Program-made: the position numbers and the translations under genes
Origin: Adineta ricciae
Lineage: Eukaryota > Rotifera > Eurotatoria > Adinetida > Adinetidae
NCBI GenBank assembly: GCA_905250025.1
Contig: CAJNOJ010000290.1
Span: 1 to 64,000 of the forward strand
Reading direction: 5' to 3'
Length of the DNA: 64,000 nucleotides
Notes under the pieces: generated by a model
The model's database searches: none
Seen by the model: the letters and a program-made list of their open reading frames with translations, nothing else
Told to the model about the DNA's origin: nothing
Part shown: one piece after another, positions 10,600 to 22,217 of the stretch
How the letters are laid out: each line of letters starts with the position of its first letter
Numbering within the stretch: the stretch's first letter is position 1

Positions 10600-12398
10600 A
10601 TGTTTGGAAAAGCGAAACTCGAAGATCTAGCTAATGAAATATTTTATGAAATCTTCGAATATCTCGATTATTTCCAATCTTATGAAATTTTTTCGCATCT
10701 CAATCAACGTTTTCAAAATCTGTTCACTCATTCGATTTCACCAATCAAAATACATCTTAATGCAATATCAAAACCAACTTTTACAGCATATTACGAACAC
10801 ATTATTCTTCCAAATGCACATCGAATTCAATCCCTTCATCTCTCCAATCAATTTATCATCAACTTATTTCTCTCATCTCTTTCTATTATTCCAAAATTTA
10901 TTCATCTTCAAACATTTGTCATCACTTCCCTTCCATCGACTGCTATAGACCAGCTTTTCAGTAATCTATCGACTTTACCCCATCTCTCTTCACTAATCTT
11001 TGCTTTCGAAACTTATCTTCGCGACAGAAGTTACTTATATCAGCAAATATTTCGTCTGCCTTCGTTGAAATATTGTAAATTCTCCTTACACAAATATCAT
11101 TATTCAGAGCGTATACCTTTTGCAACAAATATGTTTAGTTCTCTTACAAATTTGATTGTTGCCGAAGAGTTTTGCCTTGACGATATTGTTCCTCTTCTTT
11201 CAAATGTTCCCCAACTTCATTATTTATCCATTCGCAAACTATCAAAACTTTATACTTCACGAAGAATTTCTTCAATCATTCCAAACCAACTAACGCATGT
11301 CTATTTGAATCTTGGAGATGTTTATTTCGATAGTTTTGAGCCTGTGATTAAATTCGTTTTCCACCATGTGCAAGTGTTACACCTTAGAACACCGGCAGAT
11401 CTATCCTACTTGAACGCAAATCGATGGGAATCACTTATACCATCCTATATGCCACATCTAAGAATATTCGACCTCCAACAACATATTTTTACAAATACAA
11501 TTCATGGAACGATATATTTGCCACTAATGGAAAAATTTCAATCCGCATTCTGGTTGGAACGACAATGGTTTTTTGCTTATCATAGTAAGGAAGTGGAGAA
11601 TAGCTGTGAAATATACATATATTCAACGAATCCGTATAGGTATGACTTGATCGATTAATTACTGTACTTGAATAGATGAAATTTTGATTTTTAAGGAAAA
11701 GGAAATTTACATTAAATTTGGAACGACGAAAAGTAACTGGCTCCACTACGCGGGAAGAAACAGAAATGCAATCAGTACAACATCTTGTGTTACAAAACGA
11801 GAATACATTTGCCAATGGGTCAACATCTTTTCCAAACGTCACACAACTTAATTTTGAACAAGAAAATCCGTTTGAAGATGAGGCATATATCTCGCCAAGT
11901 TTTCTCAGAAATTTTCTTCATATGGAACGAATCACACAACTCAAGACTTACGTTTCTTATTGTTATTTAAAAGATTTAACCGAATTGATTCTTTCTCTAC
12001 CCAATCTTGAGAAAGTATATCTTTATCACACTGGTTTCAATGAGACAAACGCGAGCTTCTGGAAGCCGAATGAGATGCTCATTCCAATGTTTACTAAAAA
12101 TCAAATCAAAGATGTGACAATTTCAATTCAGGCGTGCTCATTTGAAGATATGAAGTTTTGGGTGCATCTTTTCCCCCGAGTCGAGCGTTTGACCATATCA
12201 TCATTGAACAATTATTCGTTAGAAACTATCGAATATATATTATCAAATGTCGCCGAGAAAACGCCATATTTGCATTTGTTATCATTTTACATCCGTAATA
12301 CTTCTGTGTTTGAAAAGGTCAAAAGTCTAGTTCAGTCACAAGTGATACCTATTGATTGTATGACGCAAGATATTCGCGCTGTTCATTTATGGTGGTGA
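10600..12398 (+). CDS. F-box/leucine-rich-repeat-like protein, version A
   Basis: Exons 10600-11639 and 11696-12398 join over a 56-bp GT-AG phase-2 intron to give 580 residues. The N-terminus (LEDLANEIFYEIFEYLD followed by LNQRF) is an F-box of the form common in bdelloid genomes. The rest consists of irregular leucine-rich segments such as LPHLSSLIF, LPSLKYC, VPQLHYLSI, LPNLEKVYLY, fitting a curved substrate-recognition surface. The expected role is a substrate adaptor of an SCF-type ubiquitin ligase; the substrate is unknown. The start was placed at MFGKAKLED; two upstream in-frame ATG/TTG options exist. Both versions are open and spliced the same way, so it seems under selection. Confidence 0.8.
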
Positions 12399-12720
12399 GG
12401 ATGTGAGGCGAATATGGAAAGAGTGCTGAAATGACAGTTGAAAGTGAAGAAGCAAGCTCGTTTGTGTTGTTTACTAATTTTTATGTATTTTTGTTTCTTT
12501 CGTTGTGCTTTGCACGTTCGTGCGAATTCGTGTGCAATATATCCTACTACTTTCAATCTCAAGATTCACCATAAAACACATGTGCCGTGTTTTGTTTGTT
12601 ATGACTCATGGATGCGAATATCTGTTCTTTCATCATGAGCAATGTTGACGATCGCGTCAGTATGAATCACAAACTTCATATTTAAGTACAACTGTTTCAA
12701 TCGCACAGCACAACAAAACG
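12399..12720. other. Upstream region of the dynein-stalk gene
   Basis: No gene seen. TATTTAAG at 12679-12686 lies 42 bp before the ATG at 12721 and is kept at the same distance in version B (28349-28356, ATG 28391), a likely core promoter element. Confidence 0.4.
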
Positions 12721-13214
12721 ATGGCATCAACCAGTACAGATGAAGAAACAACACTCGCTGCTTTAGAAGGCATGAACGTTCACCTAGAGCATGTTATTCT
12801 CTCTCATTACATTGTATTTTCTTGTCTTTAGCTGCAAAAGCTGGACTAAATGTCCTAACCAAAGCTTCAATTACCGAAATACGATCATTTGCTCGACCAC
12901 CTAAAGTGTGTGAGACAGTATTCGAAGGTATAGGTATACTGTTCCAGCCGTCAAAAACGAAATTTGAATGGAGCGATGCGAAGAGTTTAATGAACGATAA
13001 TTTTTTGAGCCGACTGATAGGATTTGATATCAATAGTATAAGCGAGACGACGCTTGCGCGATTGGAAGTATTGCTCAATCGGGACGAATGCCAATTAGAT
13101 CGTGTAAAAAGCACATCATTGGCATGCTATGGTATCTGTATGTGGCTTCGTGGTATTGTGGCATACGGAAAGATTCGACAACACTTAGAACAACAAAAGC
13201 AAATTCAAACGTGA
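12721..13214 (+). CDS. Solo dynein microtubule-binding stalk protein, version A
   Basis: Exon 1 (12721-12769) and exon 2 (12832-13214) give 143 residues. The sequence corresponds to the distal stalk of dynein heavy chains: the end of coiled coil 1 (LAALEAAKAGLNVL then ITEIRSFARPP), the helical tip domain with VCETVFEGIGILF, W-SDAKSLMND-FLSRL-FD, and the start of coiled coil 2 (KSTSLACYGICMWLRG). No AAA+ module, tail or linker is present and there is no room for them. Whether it binds microtubules alone is unknown. In this version the intron donor is GC (GAAG|GCATGA), where version B has GT; the acceptor is TTTAG. GC-AG introns can be spliced, so I treat the gene as intact. Confidence 0.8.
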
Positions 13215-14099
13215 ACATTGAACTCTTTCTTTGTATCCTTTAAAATATAAATTCATTTACAGAAATCTTTTTAACGTCAATAGATCGCCAAATGATTCAT
13301 CATCAGGAGACATATGAAAGCATTATATTTCTTTCTTGTAAATGTTTTTATTACGAATACAGTTCTTCATGATCAACTGAACGGCTACTTAGTTTATACA
13401 CAGAGTATAAGTTTAATCCAGATCTATATCCTCAACGAATGTTACGAACAAAAAGAATTTGTTAAAGCGATCGCAAGTGAGTCATTTATTGTGAAATCGA
13501 TCACATGATACTTTAGAATATGTTTTAATATTTGCGGACGATATGCCAACGTGTCTTGAAATCGATGAATTATTTCTAATGTTTTTCCTTAAAGTTCCAT
13601 ATTTCGATTGGTTGACACATGATCCTTGTTTCATTTAGAATAAACTTTGAAATATGCCGATTGGTATGATTAAGACAAAATGTCCGTTCATTTTCCCGCT
13701 GTTTGTACATCTTGTCATGTAAGTCATTTATCATGTGTGTAGAGGTGATAGCTTATGGCTAGTTCTATAAAATAGTAATACACAGAGTCATCATTGCTAT
13801 CGTGCTTTATCTATTAACTTCTTTCTCCTGATGCTTCGTTATTGCCATATAAGTAATTGTAAATGATTCACGTCTAGCACAATCTATGTGAAGAGGACAC
13901 GTGCCACTGTCACGTGCTACATTCGTCATTAGAAAATCCCATTCTGAATGACTCACTCTAGTGGTAATCAATATTCCATGAGTATTTATCAACAAGGGCG
14001 GTATGTACGATAACATGTTGCATACGTAATATTTTATTCATCACCATAAGTCTATCTTTTTTCTTCCACTTAAAAGCTACTATTTAAACGATCTCAGTC
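13215..14099. other. Intergenic, no gene seen
   Basis: Small reading frames (for example 13314-13508) lose their start or frame in version B (28887-29816). Nothing else recognisable. Confidence 0.45.
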
Positions 14100-14469
14100 A
14101 TGTCGGGCCCATTTCGATTTCACAATAAAGAGATTATTCGTCCTTATCAACTGAAAAATGACGTAGCACTAGACGAATATACCATACAAAATGGAACTAC
14201 GCTTCATTCAGTATTGAGATTACGTGACGGAATGTTTCACGGTACTAGTGGAAAAGCCGACTTCGATTATCTGTTGTAAACTAGTACAACTGTTATGAAA
14301 AATATCTTCACATTTGATGTTGATGCCAAAAGGAGCACATAGTGTTTTAGCTGATTTATACTACGGAATTGAAAATATTGACATAGATATGCTAGCTTCT
14401 GATCTAAAGAACGACATATTTCCACGGATGAAAAATCAAGAAGAAAGCAGTGACGATAATAGCCAGTAA
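14100..14469 (+). pseudogene. Truncated ubiquitin-like gene relic, version A
   Basis: This matches the last third of the ubiquitin-like gene (8902-10139): the end of the ubiquitin domain from [17 protein letters not shown] through MFH-TSGKADFDYLL and the acidic C-terminal tail, plus the same 3' flank. The first half of the ubiquitin domain is absent. A TAA stands where the parent has TAT (LLY to LL*) at about 14277, and a deletion follows. The second glycine of the GG pair is kept but the first is Asp. It is a partial DNA-level duplicate, non-functional in this version. Confidence 0.8.
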
Positions 14470-14703
14470 TGATAGATAAACTCTATACTCTTGTTTTTTT
14501 TATAGCTTTTTTAAAGATCCATCTCGAAGGATACAATGACTTGCAGCATTAATAATACAGAGACAGGCTTTTTACGTTCTGGATGAACTGTTAAGAATAA
14601 AAAAATGATTAAAAAACGCATATAATATTGCAGTCGATCCTCATATGAATAAAAAGGATCTCTATCATATCTCACATTTTATATACTATTTCAACCGAAA
14701 GAA

Positions 14704-15681
14704 ATGTCCTTAGCGTATGTTAGTCAACAAATTACGATTTTTGTCGGCTGGTTTTTCGTCATCACAGGAGTGATTGGAAACAGTCTGAATATTTTAATAT
14801 TTACAAGCATACCTAATTATCGTACAACTCCTTGCACATTTTCTTTTCTTTTCGTTTCCATCGTTAATATTCTCATTATAATAATCAGTCTTATTTCTCG
14901 CATCTTCATCGCCGGCTATTACATAGATTTAACACGTACAACGCCGTTCTGGTGCAAATTTCGCGCATATCTTACCGCGGTCACCACTCTGATGTCATTC
15001 ACTTATACATGTTTAGCATCGATCGATCAAGTTTTCGTCACTTCACGCAGTGCAACTCTTCGTCGTTTCAGCAATATCAAATTCACACGTCGAATCATGT
15101 TGATATTCGTCATAATCTGGTGTTTGTATTGCATTCCACATGTATTCTTCTATGACATCTCACCAACGACGCAAACATGCACGATTATCAACACTTCATA
15201 TGGCATTTATGCTCCAGTATATGTTCTAAGTTTAACTTGTACGATTCCAATTGGAATCATGATTGTTTGTGGTTATTTAACGTATCGAAATATTCGATTG
15301 ACGAGAATACTGGTCAACCAATTGGCGGATTATCAATTAGTACGAATGACATTGATTCAAATCGTGCTTATCGTCTTTACAATCGGTCCATACGGTGTCA
15401 ATAATGTTTATAATTTGTTAACATCCTCGATTGGTAAAGATTCCAATCGATTGTTGAAAGAATCATTTGCGTCGTCGATGTTTAGTTTGATAGTTTACGC
15501 CAACTACGTCGTAAGTTTATATTGCATAGTTTTATTATTAATGTCCTTTTCTTTTTTCGTCTAGGGAAATTTCTACATGTTTTTATTATCATCTCGTCGA
15601 TTTCGTCGACAGGTCAAAAATCGATTATTGTTTTGGCTTAGGCAAGGCCAAATCCATCCAGTTATGACAACGAGAATTTGA
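14704..15681 (+). CDS. Rhodopsin-like 7TM receptor 2, version A
   Basis: Exons 14704-15510 and 15565-15681 (54-bp GT-AG intron, phase 0) give 307 residues. Seven hydrophobic spans can be seen. TM1 has GVIGNSLNILIF; the TM2-TM3 loop and TM3 have FWCKFRAYL with the conserved cysteine; the DRY position reads DQV; loop 2 has a second cysteine (TQTCTI) for the usual disulfide; TM7 reads YANYV then GNFYMFLLSSRRFR after the intron, a loose NPxxY relative. This belongs to the large divergent FMRFamide-receptor-like group of rotifers; ligand unknown. It is only distantly like receptor 1 (different intron content and DRY variant). Both versions are open. Confidence 0.85.
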
Positions 15682-15955
15682 TCTATCACAAAATGACGAT
15701 CGATTTGTTATTCATGACTATCGCTCGTTCGTCCGTTCCAATAAAGTCATGCATGTGCATTCAATCGTAAGAAAAATTATGATATGAAGATAAAACTGAA
15801 AAAGAACGTTTGATTTTATACGCTTTCATTCATCCGAAACCTACCTGTACTATTACACGACACATCGAGTATCTTCCTTCAAACGAGTGCTTCACCAAGG
15901 TAAGGCAAATATACGTACAAAAAAATCCCGTTCGATTCGTTAGACAAGGTTAAAT

Positions 15956-16097
15956 ATGAATATTCTAATTCCGATGGGCGGTCTTGGTCAACGTTTTACT
16001 CGAGAGAATTATCGTTTTCCGAAACCGTTGATTAAAATCGTTGGTCGACCGATGTTGTTTTGGTTAATCGATTATTTGGATCTGAAAGAAGATGATA
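15956..16097 (+). CDS. Nucleotidyltransferase/HAD/kinase-like fusion gene, version A, 5' fragment
   Basis: The first 47 codons of the gene that is complete at 31683-33779, cut by the contig end at N16098. The visible part carries the nucleotide-binding signature PMGGLGQRF and PKPL. The sequence appears identical to 31683-31824. The missing remainder (bar about 125 bp) is most likely block D from 37751. Confidence 0.85.
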
Positions 16098-16098
16098 N
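16098..16098. other. Single-N contig join
   Basis: A lone N inside an open gene; the sequence to its right is unrelated to the gene's true continuation (compare 31824 onward). Scaffolders such as SSPACE write a single N where two contigs are predicted to overlap but no overlap is found. Confidence 0.85.
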
Positions 16099-18668
16099 CT
16101 ACGTTCTTATTTTGGTTCGGTTCATCAAACAAAAATTATCATCGATGATAATGAATGTGATTATTATCGGCCGTAAACAATCATCAATCATTATCTATCA
16201 ATGAAATGGTCAGTTGTTATTATCATCTTTATCAGCAGCTACACTTTATCCGAAATGATCAAGTCAATGACGGACAATCGATCAAATTTTAAGTTTATCT
16301 GTGTGAAATGGCTTAACACTCTGTCATCTTCCTTAGATAGAAAGATGGATTAAATCAAAATGATACATATCATTAGGGATTGCTCTAAGTATCGTTTACT
16401 ATGCACTAGACTAAATTCCCTTTATGACAAGGAAAAATTATATTTAAAAATATATGAATTAGTTGATTAGGAAATGTGAAATGAATACTTGTTATTTAAT
16501 GATTATTTATGTTATGTTGGTGATAAAGTCAATGATACAAATCGTCGTTTGAATATTTTTAAATACTGTATTGGTGGAAGAATTATCATTGGGCATCAAA
16601 AGAAATTGATGACAATTAAATTTCAAAGTATTGATTCTTATATGAAATAATTTTTGTCGTTGTGGTGTGAAATACCATGAAAAGCTCCATGTCATGTCGA
16701 AAAATGTATACTCGTGTCAATTAATTAATGTTATGCTTCTGTTACTGTCGGCGTATTGCTTTAAAGAAGAATTGTCAGTGTGTTCTAACGCGAGTCAAAG
16801 ACGAATGTTAAGTCATGTTAAATATTGTGCTCGTAACGATTTGCTTAATACTTGTGGCGGATAAGTTTGATAATTTGAAATTCGTCTGTATGTGCAACTT
16901 CCATTCCACACTTTATATTATCGTTACGATTTTCATTATTTTTTCTTCTTTTCTTCTCCTGATATTGTTATTTGTTTTCGATTATGATGTTGTCCGATGT
17001 AAAGACGCCCAGGAGTGCGTCTAATCTGAGTGAGAGGGTGTGACGATAAAGATATTACCCCCTGGGGCGATATCAATATATGATCATCTCTCCTAATCAT
17101 GCGTATCCTCTTGTTCTTCTCTGTTTTCTTCTTTCCCTTTCTCTTTCTATATAAGCGTGTGTCTTATTGTGAAGTGGATACATTCTGGTCATGTAGAGTA
17201 GTCAATAAACATCGATACCGTGAGAAGCGGTCAGCTACTCAACCAGTTTGTCGTTACAACTATATGACGTTTATTTTTAAAAAATCAGTCGAGGGTAAAG
17301 CGAGTCTGCCTCGGCGAGCGTTATTTATTTTTTTCTCTGTATAATATGATTGGTATTTAATTTTTATATTTATTCTTTTGATTGTTTCTCAACTATCTGG
17401 TAGAGATTTTAATAGGAAATAATATATTATGAAAAACGTTTCTCTTTTTCGTTTGAAACGATCCCTTGATAGATAGGAAAGAAGTATCTGGATAGTTTTT
17501 TATCTAAAATTAGAATGTTTTGTATGGAAAATAAAACATGGGTCACTGAGTCGTAGTAAATTTGGCATTTCTTCTGTATGCAATTCAGCCTAAAAATCTG
17601 CTCTATACTATTTTAATAACTAACAGATACGAATCGAGTTTAAAGAAAGAAGTAAAAGTGTGATTAGATCAATTATCATTTGCTAGAAACATCTTTCTCA
17701 TTCTCTCTCTGATTTAGTTCTAGAACGATGGTGACGAATATAAAACTTGCCAGTGCTGATAAAACTAAACAATAGTACAGTTAAATTTATTCATCACCTA
17801 AAGTTTCGCTGAATCATGATTCTTTTATTGTTTGAATCAATGTTATACAAACAAGCATATTTTTTTCTTTCATATAATTCTTTCTTCCATCTACAGAACA
17901 TCATGTAATGTGGCAGAATAATTTGAAGATTGATTTACTAAATATAAACTCACATTCATGATTATATCACATACGACAGTTGCCGACACTTTGTTTGCTT
18001 CTGTATCAACAATGACACACGCCGTTCTTTTGAATAGATGTGTACATTTATCTCGGCTAAATAAATCTTTCTAAACTGATTAGAATCATGATTATCACAT
18101 CATATCGGTACAATCAATTATGAAGCACTTTGAAATAGAATGCATTATTTTTTTTCCTAAAGAAAAATCATGTATAGAAGTATATATTTTCTAATCGCAA
18201 AACTATTGAAAATAATTTATTTTGATATTCTCACGCTGTGATGATAATGAAAGAAATTATCAAAACGATCCTTTGAAGAATTAATGGAACTGTGACAGGG
18301 TGTATTTTCCTGCGTATAAAAAAAAGATGAAAAGATTTCTTTCGAGGATGCAGATAATGGCAGAGTTGATATTTTCTGTTTGAGAGTTGAGAAAGTCATA
18401 CATTGTCTAGAATATATGATTTTAGAATGAATATGTCGATACTCGACACCACTCTAATAATAATAAACAATTCATATAGATAGTTTAATAGTTAACATCT
18501 TATTTAAGTACGTGAGAACGGAAAATTCCCAAAGAAAAATTCTTTATTACCAAATGTCAAAGTACTCATTGACTCAAAGTAGAATATATACTCTTTTTCT
18601 TCGCGAATATTTTATAATTTGATTTTTCTCATTCTATATCCATTATTTTCCTCATACAGATAAAAATC
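16099..18668. other. Unique spacer, then upstream region of receptor 1 version B
   Basis: 16099 to about 17330 has no counterpart in the window and no coding region I can support. From about 17330 the sequence matches 1717 onward. Because the left flanks of A and B differ, this marks the breakpoint of the duplicated or allelic block. Confidence 0.55.
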
Positions 18669-19661
18669 ATGGACGTTGGATATATTAATCGAATAACAAG
18701 CGATTTAGCACTGTACGGCAGTTTTATTTTACTCATTCTTGGCAATATAGGATGCTTATGCAATTTTATAACATTCTCATCTAAACAAATGAGAGAAAAT
18801 TCATGTGGTTGGTATTTCCTCATGTCAACTATAGCAGATTTTTTCTTTTTCAATTCTCTTTTGCCGACGAGAATGGCGAGTGATTATTTTGGTAACACTT
18901 TGATTCTTACGTCGTCTCTTTACTGCAAAATGCGTACTTTTATTGGATTTACATTACCATCTATTTCCCTCGGTTATTTGGTATTCGCTGCACTTGATCG
19001 ATGCTTAGCAACATCACAAAGTACACGTCTTCGTTCGTTTAGTCAAATAAAAGTAGCACATCGTTTGACATGTGCGCGGATTCTTCTTTACATCTTTACT
19101 ACTGCACATCAGCTCTATTATTATGATTTACGACCGAAATGTGCACCACTACCCGGGAACTACTCAATTTTTATGTCAGTCTACAATATTGTCTGGACAA
19201 GTTTAGTTCCACAAAGTATCATGCTCACATTTGGTCTTGTCACGTTCTACAATATGCGAGCAAGTCGTCGACGTTTGATCGTTCAAGGTGCACAACAACG
19301 GAATCAATTACGAAATAGAATCGATACTCATTTCATTACCATTGTGCTCGTTCAAGTGTTGACCAGTTCCATTTTACTCAATATTCGGACAGCATACGCT
19401 TCATACTCAATACTCTCAACGAATCTCGTCAAAGACAATCAACGACTTGCTCTTGAGTCATTGCTCTTACAAGTATCGAGCTTAATTTTCTATTTAAATT
19501 TCGCTAAGAGTTTCTTCTTCAATACACTGACAAGCAAGCTCTTCCGTCAAATCTTGTGTGAACGTGTTTTAGCCTGTTTCAATCTTAAGAGATCATGGAA
19601 TACTCGTATTCAACCAATCCAAATAAAACATATCGCGTCAAATCAATCGAATAATATATGA
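18669..19661 (+). CDS. Rhodopsin-like 7TM receptor 1, version B (intact)
   Basis: A single open exon of 330 residues. Hydrophobic spans: TM1 with LGNIGCLCNFITF, TM3 entered by YCKMRTFIGF, DRC (in LDRCLATSQS) in place of DRY, an extended third intracellular loop rich in arginine (RASRRRLIVQG), TM6 from HFITIVLVQVL, and TM7 ending FFFNTLTSKLFRQ in place of NPxxY. It is a divergent class-A receptor of the rotifer-expanded type; ligand unknown. The ATG follows a CAG and matches in both versions. The stop differs: TGA here, CGA in version A. The gene ends 69 bp from the end of the convergent caspase gene. Confidence 0.85.
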   Translation: MDVGYINRITSDLALYGSFILLILGNIGCLCNFITFSSKQMRENSCGWYFLMSTIADFFFFNSLLPTRMASDYFGNTLILTSSLYCKMRTFIGFTLPSISLGYLVFAALDRCLATSQSTRLRSFSQIKVAHRLTCARILLYIFTTAHQLYYYDLRPKCAPLPGNYSIFMSVYNIVWTSLVPQSIMLTFGLVTFYNMRASRRRLIVQGAQQRNQLRNRIDTHFITIVLVQVLTSSILLNIRTAYASYSILSTNLVKDNQRLALESLLLQVSSLIFYLNFAKSFFFNTLTSKLFRQILCERVLACFNLKRSWNTRIQPIQIKHIASNQSNNI

Positions 19662-19730
19662 AACAAAACAGATAATTTTGTAATCAATGCAATTACTCAA
19701 TAAATATTTGTCACGCTTATTCTGTTCTGT

Positions 19731-20590
19731 TTATTTTACAAGTAATCTTTCTTCGACCTTCGTTTTCTTTTTGCCATCATTTGAATTCGATGGCCTATCA
19801 ATTAAATAAATTGGTTCAAAATCGATTAGACCATCATGACGTGTTGGTTTTTGCCTTTGTTTACTTTCAATACAAACACCATTGTTTACACTTCGAAATA
19901 ATTGTCGTAAATCTTTATTTGGTTTTGTCAGATGTTGTAACAAATGTTTCGCATACAATCCATTTCTTTCAGTCAGTAAACCATCAGAAGCAATTTGATA
20001 TTGACTACAAGCGAATACAACATATGTACCTCTTGGTACTTTTGTATCTTCTGAAGCATTATTTTCGTATTTAACTAAACACATATTGTATGTACAAGAG
20101 ACATTACTCATTTATATTTCCTACCGTTATTTCGTCTTTGTCTATGTCGGTGGGAATATGGTAATCGACAACAATCTAATATAAATATGATAATAGACGA
20201 TGGAAATTGTTGTGACCATTCACAAAGAATCTGCTCAGTATGAATGACAGAATCTTCAATGCCTTGTTCCTTTGCAATCAATTCATCATCAATCGGTAAT
20301 AAATAATTCTTTCCATTCATTTCACAACCATGACCAGAAAAATAGAATATAATCAAATCGCCATTGCGTATTGTTTTTGAAAACTCAGAAAAAACATTCT
20401 TCATTTCTGAATTACATAAATCATAATGTTTTCTCACATGAAAATTCATAGTTCGTAAAGTATGACTAATATCATTGACATCATTGATCGTATGGAAAAG
20501 TTGATCTTCGTGTGCACGATAATTTTGATTTCCAATAAGTAATCCCACTTTACGTTTAAAGATTGCATGATTGAAACTTGTAGTATCCAT
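19731..20590 (-). CDS. Caspase-like cysteine protease, version B
   Basis: Exons 20590-20125 and 20074-19731 with a 50-bp GT-AG phase-1 intron, 269 residues, same model as 4049-4910. The catalytic histidine (YFSGHG) and cysteine (LDCCR) are kept. Upstream of the chosen start the frame is shifted relative to version A by an extra A near 20619, which supports MDTTSF as the true start. Differences from version A are few and mostly conservative, so both versions seem functional. Confidence 0.85.
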
Positions 20591-21228
20591 GAAAAAAATA
20601 AATTTCAACTGAATTTCAAAAACTTCTTTCTTTTATCATTCCAAGCAAATGTGAGTCATGTGAAAGTATTATGCAAGATTTCATATATATTTCATAACCA
20701 TCTTGAAATATGATTATTGCCAGATATGCACGTTAAAGAATGATTGAAATCATATAGAAGAGAAGACTAATTTGAGTGAAAATGAAATCTTTTAATTTAA
20801 TTCATATCAAATTCATTCATTGTTGTTATTGGAGAATAAACAGAATTTATATTTTCTCTATAAAAGCTGCGACTTTTTATTGGTTCTCTTTGTTCGATAT
20901 CGCCTCCATCATGCACTACCAAATCCAAGAAGAATAAAACCACATATAATACTTAATATGAAAAGTACTGCCAAGTAATTCCACTATACGGACATTCGTA
21001 TAAGAAATCCTCACTCAATTTCCGTGCTGGAAAATTGCGGTATTATGATCAATGTGGAACTGCGTGAATGGATAGTTATATTTCAAGGAGAAACTGTTGC
21101 AAATCTGAATTTTCTGGAAGATGCTGTAGTGCAATCAAATTTCATCTTTTTCCGTCAATTAACCAAAAATGAAGGTGCCGAAATCTGATGACTTTTTTCC
21201 AACACGAACTTGAAGACGAAGAAGATGA

Positions 21229-21575
21229 ACGGAGCTTTTGCCTCGTTCGACAAAGATTTTTCTGAATATTTTTCTCTCCCACGTTCTTCTTCTCGTTCTT
21301 CACCGACGACGACGAATTTGGACGGTAAACGCGAAGAAAATCTCGCCCAACGAAACTCGTCCTTCGATTCGATGACCATAGCTAACGGTGGTAAGAATTT
21401 TNACGGAGCTTTTGCCTCGTTCGACAAAGATTTTTCTGAATATTTTTCTCTCCCACGTTCTTCTTCTCGTTCTTCACCGACGACGACGAATTTGGACGGT
21501 AAACGCGAAGAAAATCTCGCCCAACGAAACTCGTCCTTCGATTCGATGACCATAGCTAACGGTGGTAAGAATTTT
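21229..21575. repeat. 173-bp direct repeat across a single N
   Basis: 21229-21401 and 21403-21575 read as the same sequence, split by N21402. Version A has the unit once. This is an unmerged contig overlap, not a real tandem repeat. Confidence 0.85.
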
Positions 21576-22094
21576 TGAAAATGATCATCCCTTTTGACTG
21601 AATCAGTAGAGGAGAAAGCTTAAATAGATGATTAGTAAGTTCTACTAATTCAGTACGCATGTTCATAACCTTTTTTTCCGTTCATGAACAAGAGCAATGG
21701 GCACGAAAAGTGACGTATGAAAGAAAGGTGCACATAAAGGAGAGAATTGATATCAATAAACGAATAAATGAGAAGTAGAAATCAGTAAGAACGTTCCTTG
21801 TTCATGGACGCAGTTGTCCTTTAGTATAAACCTTTCTTTAAAAATCGCCAAATAGAACAATGAACGATAAAAGTTAACGAATTGAAAGGGATGATAGTTT
21901 TGATTGTTGATGAATCATCGTATTTCGATTGATACTTATGAAGTTTTGCAAGGACTTCTACTACTTAGAAAAAGAGAATGATAAATCTACTTTTACTACG
22001 ATCAGTTAATTTCCTTGTAGTCCAATAATAAAATTGTGACATATCAAATTCATGATTGTACTTGTCATAGTGACAATGATGGATGAACGTGAAC

Positions 22095-22217
22095 TTAGAT
22101 TGGAATCTTTTTCAAAATAAAATCTAGTTTCACACGATAGACAATTGTTGCAAACACAATTACGCAAACAATTACCATCAATAGAACAACAGCAAATGCA
22201 ATGAAAAAGAAAGGCAT
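22095..22217 (-). CDS. Possible small single-pass membrane protein or 3' exon
   Basis: Forty codons start MPFFFIAFAVVLLM and continue through VCVIVFATIVY into a basic end, KKIPI: a textbook single membrane span with a basic tail. The frame stays open for 12 more codons upstream to an acceptor-like TTTAG, and a donor-like GTATGT lies about 57 bp before that, so this may be the last exon of a longer gene. In version A the span is interrupted by about 31 extra bases and the acceptor reads TTCG, so that copy would be non-functional. Treat as tentative. Confidence 0.3.
   Translation of the reverse strand: MPFFFIAFAVVLLMVIVCVIVFATIVYRVKLDFILKKIPI

Larger units (their letters stand above)
1717..16097. 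repeat. Block A: first version of the duplicated gene string
   Basis: This block matches about 17330-31824 (block B) gene for gene, intron for intron and through most intergenic DNA, with scattered substitutions and small indels. The last 142 bp (15956-16097) appear identical to 31683-31824. It ends abruptly at the single N at 16098 in mid-gene. Block D (37751 on) starts about 125 bp further along the same gene, so A and D together probably form one haplotype of the locus. Confidence 0.85.

Noticed and set aside
13314-13508. 64-codon plus-strand frame
   Set aside because: Its first part, with the start codon, is missing in version B (about 28950).
21155-21578. Long open frames on both strands with repeated Ser/Arg or Glu-rich text
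   Set aside because: They arise from a 173-bp overlap written twice across an N; version A has the unit once and neither strand's frame is kept with a start and end.
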